Below are positions 8,210 to 16,381 of a stretch of DNA of 42,842 bases, piece after piece; within the stretch, counting starts at the first letter, position 1, and the number at the start of each line of letters is the position of its first letter. The DNA is from Rhodocyclaceae bacterium (GTDB lineage Bacteria; Pseudomonadota; Gammaproteobacteria; Burkholderiales; Rhodocyclaceae): the NCBI GenBank assembly GCA_029982755.1, contig JARRBR010000009.1:1-42842 (forward strand), read 5' to 3'. The position numbers and the translations under genes are program-made. Below the pieces are notes generated by a model. The model worked only from the letters and a program-made list of their open reading frames with translations. It had not been told where the DNA came from and made no database searches.

Positions 8210-10171
8210 ATGTCCGACCCCGCCCCGATCTTCGCCGCCGACGGCCCGCTCGCCGCCGCGATCCCCGGCTTCCGCGCCCGTCCGCAGCAGATCGAGATGG
8301 CGCAGCAGATCGCCGCGGCGCTGCGCGACAACCGCGTGCTGGTGGCCGAGGCGGGGACCGGCACCGGCAAGACCTTCGCCTACCTGGTGCCGGCGCTGCT
8401 GGCCGGCGGCAAGGTCATCATCTCCACCGGCACCAAGACCCTGCAGGACCAGCTCTTCAACCGCGATCTGCCCACGGTGCGTGCCGCGCTGAAGGTGCCG
8501 GTGAGCATTGCGCTGCTCAAGGGGCGCGCCAACTACGTCTGCCACTACCACCTCGAGCGCAACGCGCGCGACGGCCGCTTCCTGACCGCGCAGGACGCCG
8601 CCGACCTGCGCGCGATCGGCCGCTTCGCGCAGGTCACGCAGAGCGGCGACAAGGCCGAATGCACCGACGTGCGCGAGGATTCCGCGGCCTGGATCGCCGC
8701 CACCTCCACGCGCGACAACTGCCTCGGCCAGGACTGTCCGTACAAGGAAGAGTGCTTCGTGATGCAGGCGCGGCGCAACGCGATGGACGCCGACGTGGTG
8801 GTGGTCAATCACCACCTGTTCTTCGCCGACGTGATGCTGCGCGACGAGGGCATGGGCGAGCTGCTGCCGGCCTGCAACGCGGTGATCTTCGACGAGGCGC
8901 ACCAGCTGCCCGAGACCGCGAGCCTGTTCTTCGGCGACAGCGTGTCGACTGCCCAGGTGCTGGAGCTGGCGCGCGACACGCGCTCCGAGACCGTGGCCGC
9001 GGCGCGCGACTGCGTGCCGATGATCGACCAGACGCGCAACCTGGAGAAGGCCGCGCGCGACCTGCGCCTGGTGTTCGGCACCGAGAGCGCGCGGATGTCC
9101 GCCGCGCAGGCCGCCGAGCGCGAGAATTTCGATGCCATGGTCGAGGCGCTCGAGAAGGTGCTCGCCGACTTCCACGCCGTGCTCGGCACCCAGGCCGAGC
9201 GCTCCGAGGGCCTGGGCAACTGCCTGCGCCGCACCGAGGAGATGGCCGAGCGCCTGGCGAGCTGGCGTAATCCAGAGGACAAGGAGTTGATCCGCTGGGT
9301 CGAGGTGTTCACCCAGTCGCTGGCGCTCAACGCCACCCCGCTGCACGTGTCGGACGTGTTCAAACGCCAGCTCGAGGGCCATCCGCGGGCGTGGATCTTC
9401 ACCTCGGCCACGCTCGCGGTGGGCAAGGCGGATTTCGGCCACTACTGCCGGGAGATGGGGCTGGCGTGGATGGACCCGCCGCCGCTCACCGCGGTGTGGG
9501 GCAGCCCCTTCGACTATGCCGAGCAGGCCCTGCTGTACGCGCCCGCCGGCATGCCCGAGCCGAATTCCCCCGACTACACCGAGCGCGTCGCCCGGGTTGC
9601 GCTGCCGCTGATCCGCGCCGCGCGCGGGCGCGCCTTCGTGCTATGCACCTCCCTGCGCGCGATGCGCCGCATCCACGAGCTGATCCTCGATGGATTGCAG
9701 CAGAGCGGCGACGCGCTGCCGGTGCTGCTGCAGGGCGAGGGCTCTCGCACCGAACTGCTCGAGCGCTTCCGGCGGTTGGGCAACGCGGTGCTGGTCGCGA
9801 GCCAGAGCTTCTGGGAGGGCGTGGACGTGCCGGGTGATGCGCTGTCGCTGGTGGTGATCGACAAGCTTCCCTTTGCCCCGCCCGACGATCCGGTGCTGGC
9901 GGCGCGTGTCGAGCACATGCAGAAGCAGGGCCTGAGTCCCTTCGTGCATCACCAGCTGCCGAAGACCGTGATCAACATGAAGCAGGGCGCCGGGCGGCTC
10001 ATCCGCACCGAGCGCGACCGCGGCGTGCTGTGCATCTGCGACCCGCGCATGATCGAAAAGTCCTACGGCAAGGTGGTGTGGCGCAGCCTGCCGCCGATGC
10101 GGCGGACCCGCGTGGAGGCCGACGCGGTGGCCTTCCTCGAATCCCTGCCGCCGCCGCGACAGGGCGGCTGA
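8210..10171 (+). CDS. DinG/YoaA-type ATP-dependent DNA helicase
   Basis: This is a superfamily 2, XPD-like 5'-3' helicase of 653 residues (E. coli YoaA has 636). Walker A EAGTGTGKT is at residues 47-55. Four cysteines for the iron-sulfur cluster are visible in NYVCHYH and DNCLGQDCPYKEECF, and the DEAH box is IFDEAHQLPE. C-terminal motifs include SQSFWEGVDVPGDAL and QGAGRLIRTERDRGVL (motif VI). Such enzymes unwind forked DNA, D-loops and R-loops, and YoaA also works with the replisome. The short form without the extended DinG ends favours YoaA. The start at 8210 was preferred because the frame from 8117 reads through the probable promoter. The mobB gene follows after 56 bases. Confidence 0.92.
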   Translation: MSDPAPIFAADGPLAAAIPGFRARPQQIEMAQQIAAALRDNRVLVAEAGTGTGKTFAYLVPALLAGGKVIISTGTKTLQDQLFNRDLPTVRAALKVPVSIALLKGRANYVCHYHLERNARDGRFLTAQDAADLRAIGRFAQVTQSGDKAECTDVREDSAAWIAATSTRDNCLGQDCPYKEECFVMQARRNAMDADVVVVNHHLFFADVMLRDEGMGELLPACNAVIFDEAHQLPETASLFFGDSVSTAQVLELARDTRSETVAAARDCVPMIDQTRNLEKAARDLRLVFGTESARMSAAQAAERENFDAMVEALEKVLADFHAVLGTQAERSEGLGNCLRRTEEMAERLASWRNPEDKELIRWVEVFTQSLALNATPLHVSDVFKRQLEGHPRAWIFTSATLAVGKADFGHYCREMGLAWMDPPPLTAVWGSPFDYAEQALLYAPAGMPEPNSPDYTERVARVALPLIRAARGRAFVLCTSLRAMRRIHELILDGLQQSGDALPVLLQGEGSRTELLERFRRLGNAVLVASQSFWEGVDVPGDALSLVVIDKLPFAPPDDPVLAARVEHMQKQGLSPFVHHQLPKTVINMKQGAGRLIRTERDRGVLCICDPRMIEKSYGKVVWRSLPPMRRTRVEADAVAFLESLPPPRQGG

Positions 10172-10227
10172 GCGCGCTCTGTTGTATCCTCTCGGGTCAC
10201 GCAACCCGAACCCGAAGCGGCTTTTCG

Positions 10228-10734
10228 ATGAAAGTTTTCGGTTTCGCCGGCTGGTCCGGCTCCGGCAAGACCACCCTGGTGGAAAGGCTGATCCCCGAGT
10301 TCACCCGGCGCGGCCTGCGCGTGTCGGTGATCAAGCATGCCCACCACGGCTTCGATCTCGACAAGCCCGGCAAGGATTCCTGGCGCCACCGCGAGGCCGG
10401 CGCCACCCAGGTGCTGATGCTGTCCAACGAGCGCTGGGTGCTGATGCACGAGCTGCGTGGCGAGCCCGAGCCCACGCTGGAGGATCAGCTGCGCCTGCTC
10501 GAACCCTGCGACCTGGTGCTGATCGAAGGCTACAAGGCCGCCGCGGTGCCCAAGATCGAGATCCACCGCCCCGCGCACGGCAAGCCGCCGCTGTGGCCGG
10601 AAAACGCGCATGTGGTCGCGGTGGCCACCGACGCCGGCGAGGATGCCGATCTCGACTGCCCGCTGCCGCGCCTGCCCTTGAACGAGCCGGCGCCGATCGC
10701 CGACTTCATCCTGGATTATCTGAAGACCCGATGA
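10228..10734 (+). CDS. mobB: Molybdopterin-guanine dinucleotide biosynthesis adapter MobB
   Basis: This 168-residue P-loop GTP-binding protein assists MobA in adding a guanine nucleotide to molybdopterin. Walker A is GWSGSGKTTLVERL near the N-terminus, followed by the family's IKHAHHGFDLDKPGKDSWRH and, later, LVLIEGYKAAAVPKIEIHR. The start at 10228 begins directly with MKVFGFAGWSGSGKT; the frame open from 10030 only reads through dinG in another register. The stop overlaps the moeA start as ATGA, implying translational coupling. A TATCCT box at 10194-10199 could be its promoter, but that is weak. Confidence 0.94.
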   Translation: MKVFGFAGWSGSGKTTLVERLIPEFTRRGLRVSVIKHAHHGFDLDKPGKDSWRHREAGATQVLMLSNERWVLMHELRGEPEPTLEDQLRLLEPCDLVLIEGYKAAAVPKIEIHRPAHGKPPLWPENAHVVAVATDAGEDADLDCPLPRLPLNEPAPIADFILDYLKTR

Positions 10735-11936
10735 ACGCCAACATGCTTTCCTTCGACGAGGCCTACGCCAAGCTGCTGGGCTTCGTGCGCCCGGTGCGCG
10801 AGATCGAGCAGGTGGACACGATGTTCGCCGCCGGCCGCGTGCTCGCCGTGGCGCAGCACTCCACCATCAACCAGCCGCCGATGGACAACTCCGGCATGGA
10901 CGGCTATGCGCTGCGCGCGGCCGACGTGCCCACCGCCGGCACCCGTCTGCCGGTGAGCCAGCGCATTCCGGCCGGGAGCGTCGGCCACGAACTCACGCCC
11001 GGCACCGCCGCGCGCATATTCACCGGCGCGCCGCTGCCGCCGGGGGCCGACACCGTGGTGATGCAGGAGCTGTGCGAGCACGACGGCGAGCATGTCGTCA
11101 TCAACACCGTGCCGCGCATCGGTGAGGCGGTGCGCAGGATGGGCGAGGACATCGCGGTCGGCGACCTGATCCTGCCCGCCGGCGAACGCCTCACGCCGCA
11201 GGCGGTGGCGCTCGCGGCCTCGGTCGGGCTGGCGCAGCTGCCGGTGCTGCGCCGGGTCAAGGTGGCGATGTTCTCCACCGGCTCCGAACTGGTGATGCCG
11301 GGCGAGCCGTTGCCGCCGGGCGGCATCTACAACTCGAACCGCTTCATGCTGCGCAGCCTGCTCGCCGACCTGGGCTGCGAGGTCGAGGACTTCGGCATCG
11401 TGCCCGACCGCCTCGATGCCACCCGCGAGGTGTTGCGCCGCGCCGCGCACGGCCACGACCTGATCCTCACCAGCGGCGGCGTGTCGGTGGGCGAGGAAGA
11501 CCACGTCAAGCCGGCGGTCGAGGCCGAGGGCAGCCTCGACATGTGGAAGATCGCGATGAAGCCGGGCAAGCCGCTGGCCTACGGCCACGTCCACGGCGCG
11601 GCCTTCATCGGCCTCCCGGGCAACCCGGTATCGAGCTTCGTGACCTTCCTGATGATGGTGCGCCCCTTCGTGCTCGCCACTCAGGGCGTGCGCGAGGTGG
11701 CGCCGGCCTCCATCACGCTGCGGGCGGATTTCGACTGGCCGAAGCCCGACCGCCGGCGCGAGTTCCTGCGCGCGCGCATGAACGCGCAGGGCGGAGTGGA
11801 GCTGTTCGCCAACCAGGGTTCGGCGGCGCTGAATTCGACCGTGTGGGCCAACGGCCTGGTCGACATCCCGGCCGGCACCGCGATCGCGCGTGGCGAGCCG
11901 GTGCGCTTCCTTCCCTATGGCGACCTGATGCACTGA
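10731..11936 (+). CDS. moeA: Molybdopterin molybdenumtransferase MoeA
   Basis: MoeA inserts molybdate into adenylylated molybdopterin, the last step in making Moco. The 401-residue product matches the family length. Visible landmarks are NSGMDGYALRAAD, FTGAPLPPGADTVVMQE, the MPT-binding SGGVSVGEEDHVK, WKIAMKPGKPLAYG and GLPGNPVSSFVTF. The start codon shares ATGA with the mobB stop. It sits in a Moco operon, mobB-moeA-moaD-moaE, whose product is needed by the molybdenum hydroxylase encoded at 35.9-38.6 kb. Confidence 0.97.
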   Translation: MNANMLSFDEAYAKLLGFVRPVREIEQVDTMFAAGRVLAVAQHSTINQPPMDNSGMDGYALRAADVPTAGTRLPVSQRIPAGSVGHELTPGTAARIFTGAPLPPGADTVVMQELCEHDGEHVVINTVPRIGEAVRRMGEDIAVGDLILPAGERLTPQAVALAASVGLAQLPVLRRVKVAMFSTGSELVMPGEPLPPGGIYNSNRFMLRSLLADLGCEVEDFGIVPDRLDATREVLRRAAHGHDLILTSGGVSVGEEDHVKPAVEAEGSLDMWKIAMKPGKPLAYGHVHGAAFIGLPGNPVSSFVTFLMMVRPFVLATQGVREVAPASITLRADFDWPKPDRRREFLRARMNAQGGVELFANQGSAALNSTVWANGLVDIPAGTAIARGEPVRFLPYGDLMH

Positions 11937-11985
11937 GCTGGAGCGCGACTGCGCATTCCGGGAATCGACTGTGGATGTACGAGCG

Positions 11986-12246
11986 ATGACGACGACGGTG
12001 AAGGTTCTTTACTTTGCGAGCCTGCGCGAGGCGGTGGGGCGATCGGCCGAGGAGTTCGCACTGCCGGCGGGGGTGGGCACGGTCGGTGCGCTGCGCGCCC
12101 ACCTGGCGGAACGCGGCGAGGGCTGGCAGGCCCTCGGTGCGGGGCGCAACGTGCGTGCCGCCCTCAACCAGCGCATGGTCGGCGCCGAGGCGGCGGTCGC
12201 GGCCGGCGACGAGGTCGCGTTCTTCCCGCCGGTCACCGGAGGCTGA
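11986..12246 (+). CDS. moaD: Molybdopterin synthase small (sulfur carrier) subunit MoaD
   Basis: This is a ubiquitin-like sulfur carrier of 86 residues. The C-terminus FFPPVTGG has the double glycine that is adenylated and thiocarboxylated, then donates sulfur to cyclic pyranopterin phosphate inside the MoaD-MoaE synthase. The start at 11986 (MTTTVKVLYFASLRE) is preferred over an ATG at 11971, because homologs begin just before VKVLYFA; the upstream GGA at 11973-11975 is only a weak ribosome site. The moaE gene begins three bases after the stop, so the two subunits are surely co-translated. Confidence 0.94.
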   Translation: MTTTVKVLYFASLREAVGRSAEEFALPAGVGTVGALRAHLAERGEGWQALGAGRNVRAALNQRMVGAEAAVAAGDEVAFFPPVTGG

Positions 12247-12249
12247 GCC

Positions 12250-12747
12250 ATGGACAGATCCGGGGTGGAAAGCGCCGCGGTCAGCGTGCAGCAGGCCGAC
12301 TTCGACGTCGGCGCCGAGATCGACCGCCTCGGTGCGGGCCGACGCGATGTCGGCGCGATCGCGAGCTTCGTCGGCCTGGTGCGCGACGTGAACGACGGCA
12401 GCGGCGTGCATGCGATGACGCTCGAGCACTATCCGGGCATGACCGAGCGCGCGCTCGAGGAGATCGTCGACCAGGCGAAGGCGCGCTGGGCGCTGTTCGG
12501 CGTGCGCGTGATCCACCGCTACGGGCGGCTCGAGCCGACCGACCGCATCGTCTTCGTCGGCGTGGCCAGCAGCCACCGCGGGGATGCGTTCGCGGCCTGC
12601 GAATTCATCATGGACTACCTGAAGACGCGCGCGCCGTTCTGGAAGCGCGAGGAAACACCCGAGGGCGCGCGCTGGGTGGATGCGCGCGAGACGGACGATT
12701 CGGCGGCGGCACGCTGGGACGAGGGCGTGGCGGACGGGCAGGGCTGA
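12250..12747 (+). CDS. moaE: Molybdopterin synthase catalytic subunit MoaE
   Basis: MoaE joins two MoaD thiocarboxylates to cyclic pyranopterin monophosphate, making the dithiolene of molybdopterin. The 165 residues contain ASFVGLVRDVNDG, the MTLEHYPGMTE segment, and the active-site lysine region DYLKTRAPFWKREET. A strong GGAGG at 12237-12241, inside the end of moaD, supports the start at 12250. The C-terminal 20 residues are acidic, loosely conserved and probably disordered. An inverted-repeat terminator follows 56 bases after the stop. Confidence 0.95.
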   Translation: MDRSGVESAAVSVQQADFDVGAEIDRLGAGRRDVGAIASFVGLVRDVNDGSGVHAMTLEHYPGMTERALEEIVDQAKARWALFGVRVIHRYGRLEPTDRIVFVGVASSHRGDAFAACEFIMDYLKTRAPFWKREETPEGARWVDARETDDSAAARWDEGVADGQG

Positions 12748-12803
12748 GAGGGGCCGGCGGGGACCGCAGTGCCGCGCGGTGCGATGCCGGTGCCGTAAAC
12801 GCA

Positions 12804-12829
12804 GAAACGGCGCCTTGCGGCGCCGTTTC
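12804..12829. terminator. Bidirectional terminator between moaE and the phasin gene
   Basis: GAAACGGCGCC (12804-12814) and GGCGCCGTTTC (12819-12829) form a perfect 11-bp stem around TTGC. Each strand ends in TTTC, so the structure can serve both convergent genes. The same arms recur at 18512-18548. Confidence 0.85.
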
Positions 12830-12847
12830 TCATCGAGCCGGCGGGGT

Positions 12848-13354
12848 TCAGCGACGGCCGCGACCGCCCTGCTGGGTGAAGGCCTGGAAGGCCTCGGTCG
12901 AGGCGCGCGTCATCTGCTCGAAGGCCGCGCGGGTGGTGTCCATCGCGGTCTGCATCGCACCGAGGGCGTTGTGGTCCGAGATCGGCATGCCCTTGAACAT
13001 CTTCTGCATGGCTTCGAACACGTCGGTGCTGCCGCTGTTGAGCTGCTCACCGATGAGCTTGCCGAACTCGGCCTGCGTCGAGGCGGTGATCTCCGCGATC
13101 TGACGGGCGCAGGCGAGCATCTGCTCGGTCGTGCTCTGCGCGTATTGCGTGCGCAGATCCATGATGCCCTTCGGATCCTTGGCGGCGGACAGCGCCTTGG
13201 CATTCTCGACGCCTTCCTCGAACAGCCGCTTGGCGGTGTTCACCTGGATTTCCATGATGCGCTGCGAGTTCTCGATGGACAACTGAGCCAGCCGCATCGC
13301 GGCCTCCAGGTTCTTCTTCTGAAGTTCGTTCAACTGATCTTGCTTGCTGGCCAT
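12848..13354 (-). CDS. Phasin family protein
   Basis: Phasins coat polyhydroxyalkanoate granules and control their number and size. The 168-residue product fits the phasin_2 pattern: an N-terminal helix-rich segment (SKQDQLNELQKKNLEAAMRL), heptad-like hydrophobic spacing throughout, the typical ASTQAEFGKLIGEQL, and a short Gly/Arg tail. The start at 13354 has AGAGGA five bases upstream; a second ATG at 13378 lacks such a site. No PHA synthase or depolymerase lies in the window, so the link to storage rests on the family. A TATGTTAT stretch upstream on the minus strand near 13483-13490 could hold its promoter. Confidence 0.88.
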   Translation of the reverse strand: MASKQDQLNELQKKNLEAAMRLAQLSIENSQRIMEIQVNTAKRLFEEGVENAKALSAAKDPKGIMDLRTQYAQSTTEQMLACARQIAEITASTQAEFGKLIGEQLNSGSTDVFEAMQKMFKGMPISDHNALGAMQTAMDTTRAAFEQMTRASTEAFQAFTQQGGRGRR

Positions 13355-13527
13355 AAGGTCCTCTCCACTCGCATTCATTGATTGTCTGGTTACATTCGGG
13401 ACCGCGCACGCAAACGACCGCACGCGCCCTTATCGGGCACGATCGATGCGTCGGAATGCAATCCCGCTCTCACAATAACATATGCGGCAGGCCGGACCCG
13501 AGCGGCGACGCACGGCGAGCCGGATGC

Positions 13528-14067
13528 TCAGCGGATCGTAGGACGGTCGGGCAGCCCGGCATCGTCGCCCGGAGGCAGGTGCTGGCCGGTACGCGGGAAA
13601 TGCTCGGCCAATAGCGTGCCCACGACCTCGACCGCCACGCCCAGTCCTTCCTCGAGGCGTCCGGCACGGCAGGCCGCGGCGACGCGCTCGACCAGCGCGC
13701 GCCATTGGTCCTCTCCGGCGCAGCGGGCGAGGGCGCGGTCGGCGACGATCTCGATGCGGTGCTCGGCGAGCAGCAGATACACGAGTACGCCGTTGTTGAG
13801 CTCCGTGTCCCATACCCGCTGCTTGCCGAACAGCGTGAGCGCGCGGTCGCGCACCACGTCCCCGATCGCCTCGCCACGGACCAGGTGGCGCCACAGGTAG
13901 CTCGGCGGCAGGCTGGCCTCGACGCACAGGCAGATCTGGCCGCTGTGCGAGCGTTCGCTGGCGGTGACGCGGGCTTCGAGGCGGCCGATGGCGTCCTCGC
14001 CGAGCGCGCGCCGCGCGTCATCGGCATCCAGCCACAGGTGGCGCAGGCAACGCAGCAGGCGCGCCAT
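13528..14067 (-). CDS. TPM-domain protein (short paralogue, no export signal)
   Basis: The 179 residues are largely one TPM domain (DUF477 family): ARVTASERSHSGQICLCVEA, then LFGKQRVWDTELNNGVLVYLL and IEIVADRALARC, which match the beta-alpha pattern of the gene upstream. There is no signal peptide or membrane segment, unlike its partner. The start ATG shares one base with the stop of the preceding gene (TGATG), which implies coupling. LemA-TPM-TPM gene sets are common in Proteobacteria. Their role is poorly defined, although TPM domains have been linked to photosystem II repair in plants and to membrane stress in bacteria. Confidence 0.82.
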   Translation of the reverse strand: MARLLRCLRHLWLDADDARRALGEDAIGRLEARVTASERSHSGQICLCVEASLPPSYLWRHLVRGEAIGDVVRDRALTLFGKQRVWDTELNNGVLVYLLLAEHRIEIVADRALARCAGEDQWRALVERVAAACRAGRLEEGLGVAVEVVGTLLAEHFPRTGQHLPPGDDAGLPDRPTIR

Positions 14068-15035
14068 CACCAGCCTCCCGATGCGCCGCCGCCGCCGAAG
14101 CTGCCGCCCCCGCCCGAGCGGAAACCGCCGCCACCGCGCCCGCTGCCGCCGAAACCGCCGAAGCCCCCGCCGCGGATGAGCGGCCCGCCGCCGCGGTGCG
14201 GTGGCCCGCCACGGCCACCACCGCCGACGCCGAGGGCGAGCACGAACACCACCGCCAGCACGCCGGCGACGATGGCGAGCACTAGGCTGGCCGTGAGCAC
14301 GTGGACGACGAGGCCGGTGAGGCCGCCGGTCAGCAGCGACCCCGGCTTGCGCCCGAACATCCCGATCAGTACCGCACCGAGCATCGGCACGCCGACGAAG
14401 AGCAGGGCGCCGAGATCCTCTAGGCTGGTGCTGCGCTCGGCGCTGCGGTCCTGCGCTGGCAGAGGCAAGGCCTCGCCCCGGATCAGTCCGATCAGCGCAT
14501 CGACGCCGGCGTTCAGGCCGCCGGCGAAGTCGCCGCGGCGGAAGGCGGGCGTGATCGCGCCGTCGATGATCCGCCAGGCGGCGAGGTCGGGGACCGCGCC
14601 CTCCAGTGCCCGCGCAACCTCGATCCGCACCTTGCGGTCTTCCCTGGCGACCACGATCAGGATGCCGTCGCCGACCTCGCGGCGGCCGATCTTCCAGGCG
14701 TCGGCGACGCGGAAGGCGTAGGCGGCGATGTCCTCCGGCTGGGTGGTCGGGACCAGCAGGATGACGACTTGGCTGCCGTGGGCGGCTTCGAACGCGGCGA
14801 GCTTGTCTTCCAGCGCCTGGCGCTCGGCGGCGCTCAGGCTCGCGCTGCGGTCGATGACCCGCGCGCTGAGCGGCGGCACGGCCTGCACGGACTGGGCGAG
14901 TACGAGGGGGGCGAACAGCGCCGACGACAACAGCAGGACGCACATCAGCAGCGTCTGGATCCCGAGCCATGGCGGCGAGAGCCGCGATGAGCGCCCGGGT
15001 GCGGCGGTGCACGCCATGCGGCAGGAAGCGCTCAC
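14067..15035 (-). CDS. TPM-domain membrane protein, YgcG family
   Basis: The 322-residue protein has an N-terminal signal segment (LLMCVLLLSSALFAPLVLAQ), a TPM domain from VIDRSASLSAAERQALEDKL to about residue 185, two hydrophobic segments around LGALLFVGVPMLGAVLIGMF and VHVLTASLVLAIVAGVLAVV, and a very Gly-rich tail ending in GGGGASGGW. The topology suggests a periplasmic TPM domain anchored in the inner membrane. The frame starts with GTG at 15035, which has GGAA nearby; an ATG at 15017 has no ribosome site. It lies 19 bases after lemA and overlaps the next TPM gene, forming an operon. Confidence 0.87.
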   Translation of the reverse strand: MSASCRMACTAAPGRSSRLSPPWLGIQTLLMCVLLLSSALFAPLVLAQSVQAVPPLSARVIDRSASLSAAERQALEDKLAAFEAAHGSQVVILLVPTTQPEDIAAYAFRVADAWKIGRREVGDGILIVVAREDRKVRIEVARALEGAVPDLAAWRIIDGAITPAFRRGDFAGGLNAGVDALIGLIRGEALPLPAQDRSAERSTSLEDLGALLFVGVPMLGAVLIGMFGRKPGSLLTGGLTGLVVHVLTASLVLAIVAGVLAVVFVLALGVGGGGRGGPPHRGGGPLIRGGGFGGFGGSGRGGGGFRSGGGGSFGGGGASGGW

Positions 15036-15054
15036 GGCGTTCCGGATCCGCGCA

Positions 15055-15669
15055 TCAACGTCCGCCCTGGCCGCCGAAGTCGACCCGCGGCGGAGCAGAG
15101 ATCTCGGCTTCGTTGGCGACGGTGAAGCCCGCCTTCGGCTTGTAGCTGAAGATCATCGCGGTGAGGTTGGTCGGGAAACTGCGCGCCAGCACGTTGTACG
15201 CCTGCACCGCCTCGATGTAGCGGTTGCGCGCGACGGTGACGCGGTTCTCGGTGCCTTCGAGCTGCACGCGCAGGTCCTGGAAGCCCTGGTTGGCCTTCAG
15301 GTTGGGGTAGTTTTCCGATACCGCGAGCAGGCGCGACAGCGCGCTGCCGAGCTGGCCCTGGGCCTGCTGGAAGCGTTCCATCGCCTGCGGGTCGTCGAGC
15401 ATCTCCGGCGTGACCTGGATCGCGGTCGCGCGCGACCGCGCCTCGATCACCCGGCTCAGCGTTTCCTGCTCGAAGTTCGCCTCGCCCTTGACCGTCTCCA
15501 CCAGGTTGGGAATCAGGTCGGCGCGGCGCTGGTACTGGTTCAGGACCTCGGCCCAGGCCGACTTCGTCTGCTCGTCCAGACGCTGGAAGTCGTTGTAGCC
15601 GCAGCCCGACAGGCCGAGCGCGGCGATGAACGCGAGGATGACGGGGAAGCGGCTGAGGGTCGCGGACAT
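15055..15669 (-). CDS. lemA: LemA family lipoprotein
   Basis: The 204-residue LemA protein begins with a lipoprotein signal: FIAALGLSGCGYND, with the lipobox LSGC. The helical LemA core follows (AWAEVLNQYQRRADLIPNLV, NRYIEAVQAYNVLARSFPT). LemA proteins are helix-bundle envelope proteins of unclear function, often encoded beside TPM/YgcG genes as here. The start at 15669 has GGAG seven bases upstream; the ATG at 15687 adds only six residues. This is the first gene of a lemA-TPM-TPM operon. Confidence 0.92.
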   Translation of the reverse strand: MSATLSRFPVILAFIAALGLSGCGYNDFQRLDEQTKSAWAEVLNQYQRRADLIPNLVETVKGEANFEQETLSRVIEARSRATAIQVTPEMLDDPQAMERFQQAQGQLGSALSRLLAVSENYPNLKANQGFQDLRVQLEGTENRVTVARNRYIEAVQAYNVLARSFPTNLTAMIFSYKPKAGFTVANEAEISAPPRVDFGGQGGR

Positions 15670-15817
15670 GGAGGTTCTCCGGCGCATGCTGTGGTTATAC
15701 GAAGCACTTTAGCAGCGCGCGGGGCGTTTTTGTTCTTGCTCAAGGATTCGGGGCGCGACAGCCAATAAGCTCCATACGCTGCGATTCCGGCCGCAGAACG
15801 AGACCGGAGCCCAACCG

Positions 15818-16162
15818 ATGGAAGAGACCACGATGTTCGAGAATGCTGTTCACCCCTTCGATGCGCGCGGCGTCGCCAAGCGCTTCCGCCATGCCGCGAT
15901 CTTCGGCGCGCTCGAGTCGCTCGAGGACGGCGAGGTGATGCGCTTCGTCAACGACCACGACCCGCTGCCGCTGCTGAACCAGATCCAGCAGCGCTACGGC
16001 AACCAGGTCGGCATCAACTACGTTGCGCGCGAGCCGGGCAACATCGTCATCGACTTCACCATCCAGCTCGGCGCGCCGGCTGCCGTGGGTGCGCCCGCGG
16101 CCGCGGCTGCCGCCGTCGGCGGTGGCTGCGGCGGCGGTGGCGGTCACGGCTGCTGCTCCTAA
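15818..16162 (+). CDS. DUF2249-domain protein with Cys/His-rich tail
   Basis: The product is a 114-residue soluble protein. Residues 12-85 resemble DUF2249: the FDARGVAKRFRHAAIFGALE start, then EVMRFVNDHDPLPLLNQIQQ and the final strand NIVIDFTIQLG. After an Ala-rich linker, the tail GGGCGGGGGHGCCS offers three Cys and one His, which could bind a metal or carry a redox thiol; that is inference. DUF2249 proteins occur near hemerythrins and denitrification genes, but none is seen here. The start may be 15818 or 15833, since both have purine-rich sites. The stop overlaps the stop of the opposite gene. Confidence 0.78.
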   Translation: MEETTMFENAVHPFDARGVAKRFRHAAIFGALESLEDGEVMRFVNDHDPLPLLNQIQQRYGNQVGINYVAREPGNIVIDFTIQLGAPAAVGAPAAAAAAVGGGCGGGGGHGCCS

Positions 16163-16368
16163 GCCTTCCCGTACTTGCGGGAAACCGCGCGGGCGTCTGC
16201 CTGCGCGCGTTCCAGCGTGCAGATCGACGGATCGTCGTCGTGCCCGCTGAAGAAGTCGTCCGCCTGGGCGGCCATCACCAGCTTGATGGCCGCCTCCTCG
16301 CTCTGGTCGTAGCGCTCGTAGAGCAGTGTGGCGACCTCGTCGAGGTGCTGTTCGTAGGTCATCGGCAT
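16159..16368 (-). CDS. Small conserved-looking protein downstream of gor, unknown function
   Basis: The 69 residues begin MPMTYEQHLDEVATLLYERY and contain an acidic middle (DDFFSGHDDDPS) and a single Cys. The protein is predicted soluble and helical. I do not recognise a named family. A clear AAGGAG site precedes the start at 16368, and it follows gor by 13 bases on the same strand, so co-expression with glutathione reductase is likely. Its stop overlaps that of the DUF2249 gene by four bases. Coding reality is supported by the ribosome site and the compact operon layout. Confidence 0.7.
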   Translation of the reverse strand: MPMTYEQHLDEVATLLYERYDQSEEAAIKLVMAAQADDFFSGHDDDPSICTLERAQADARAVSRKYGKA

Positions 16369-16381
16369 CGCTCGCTCCTTC

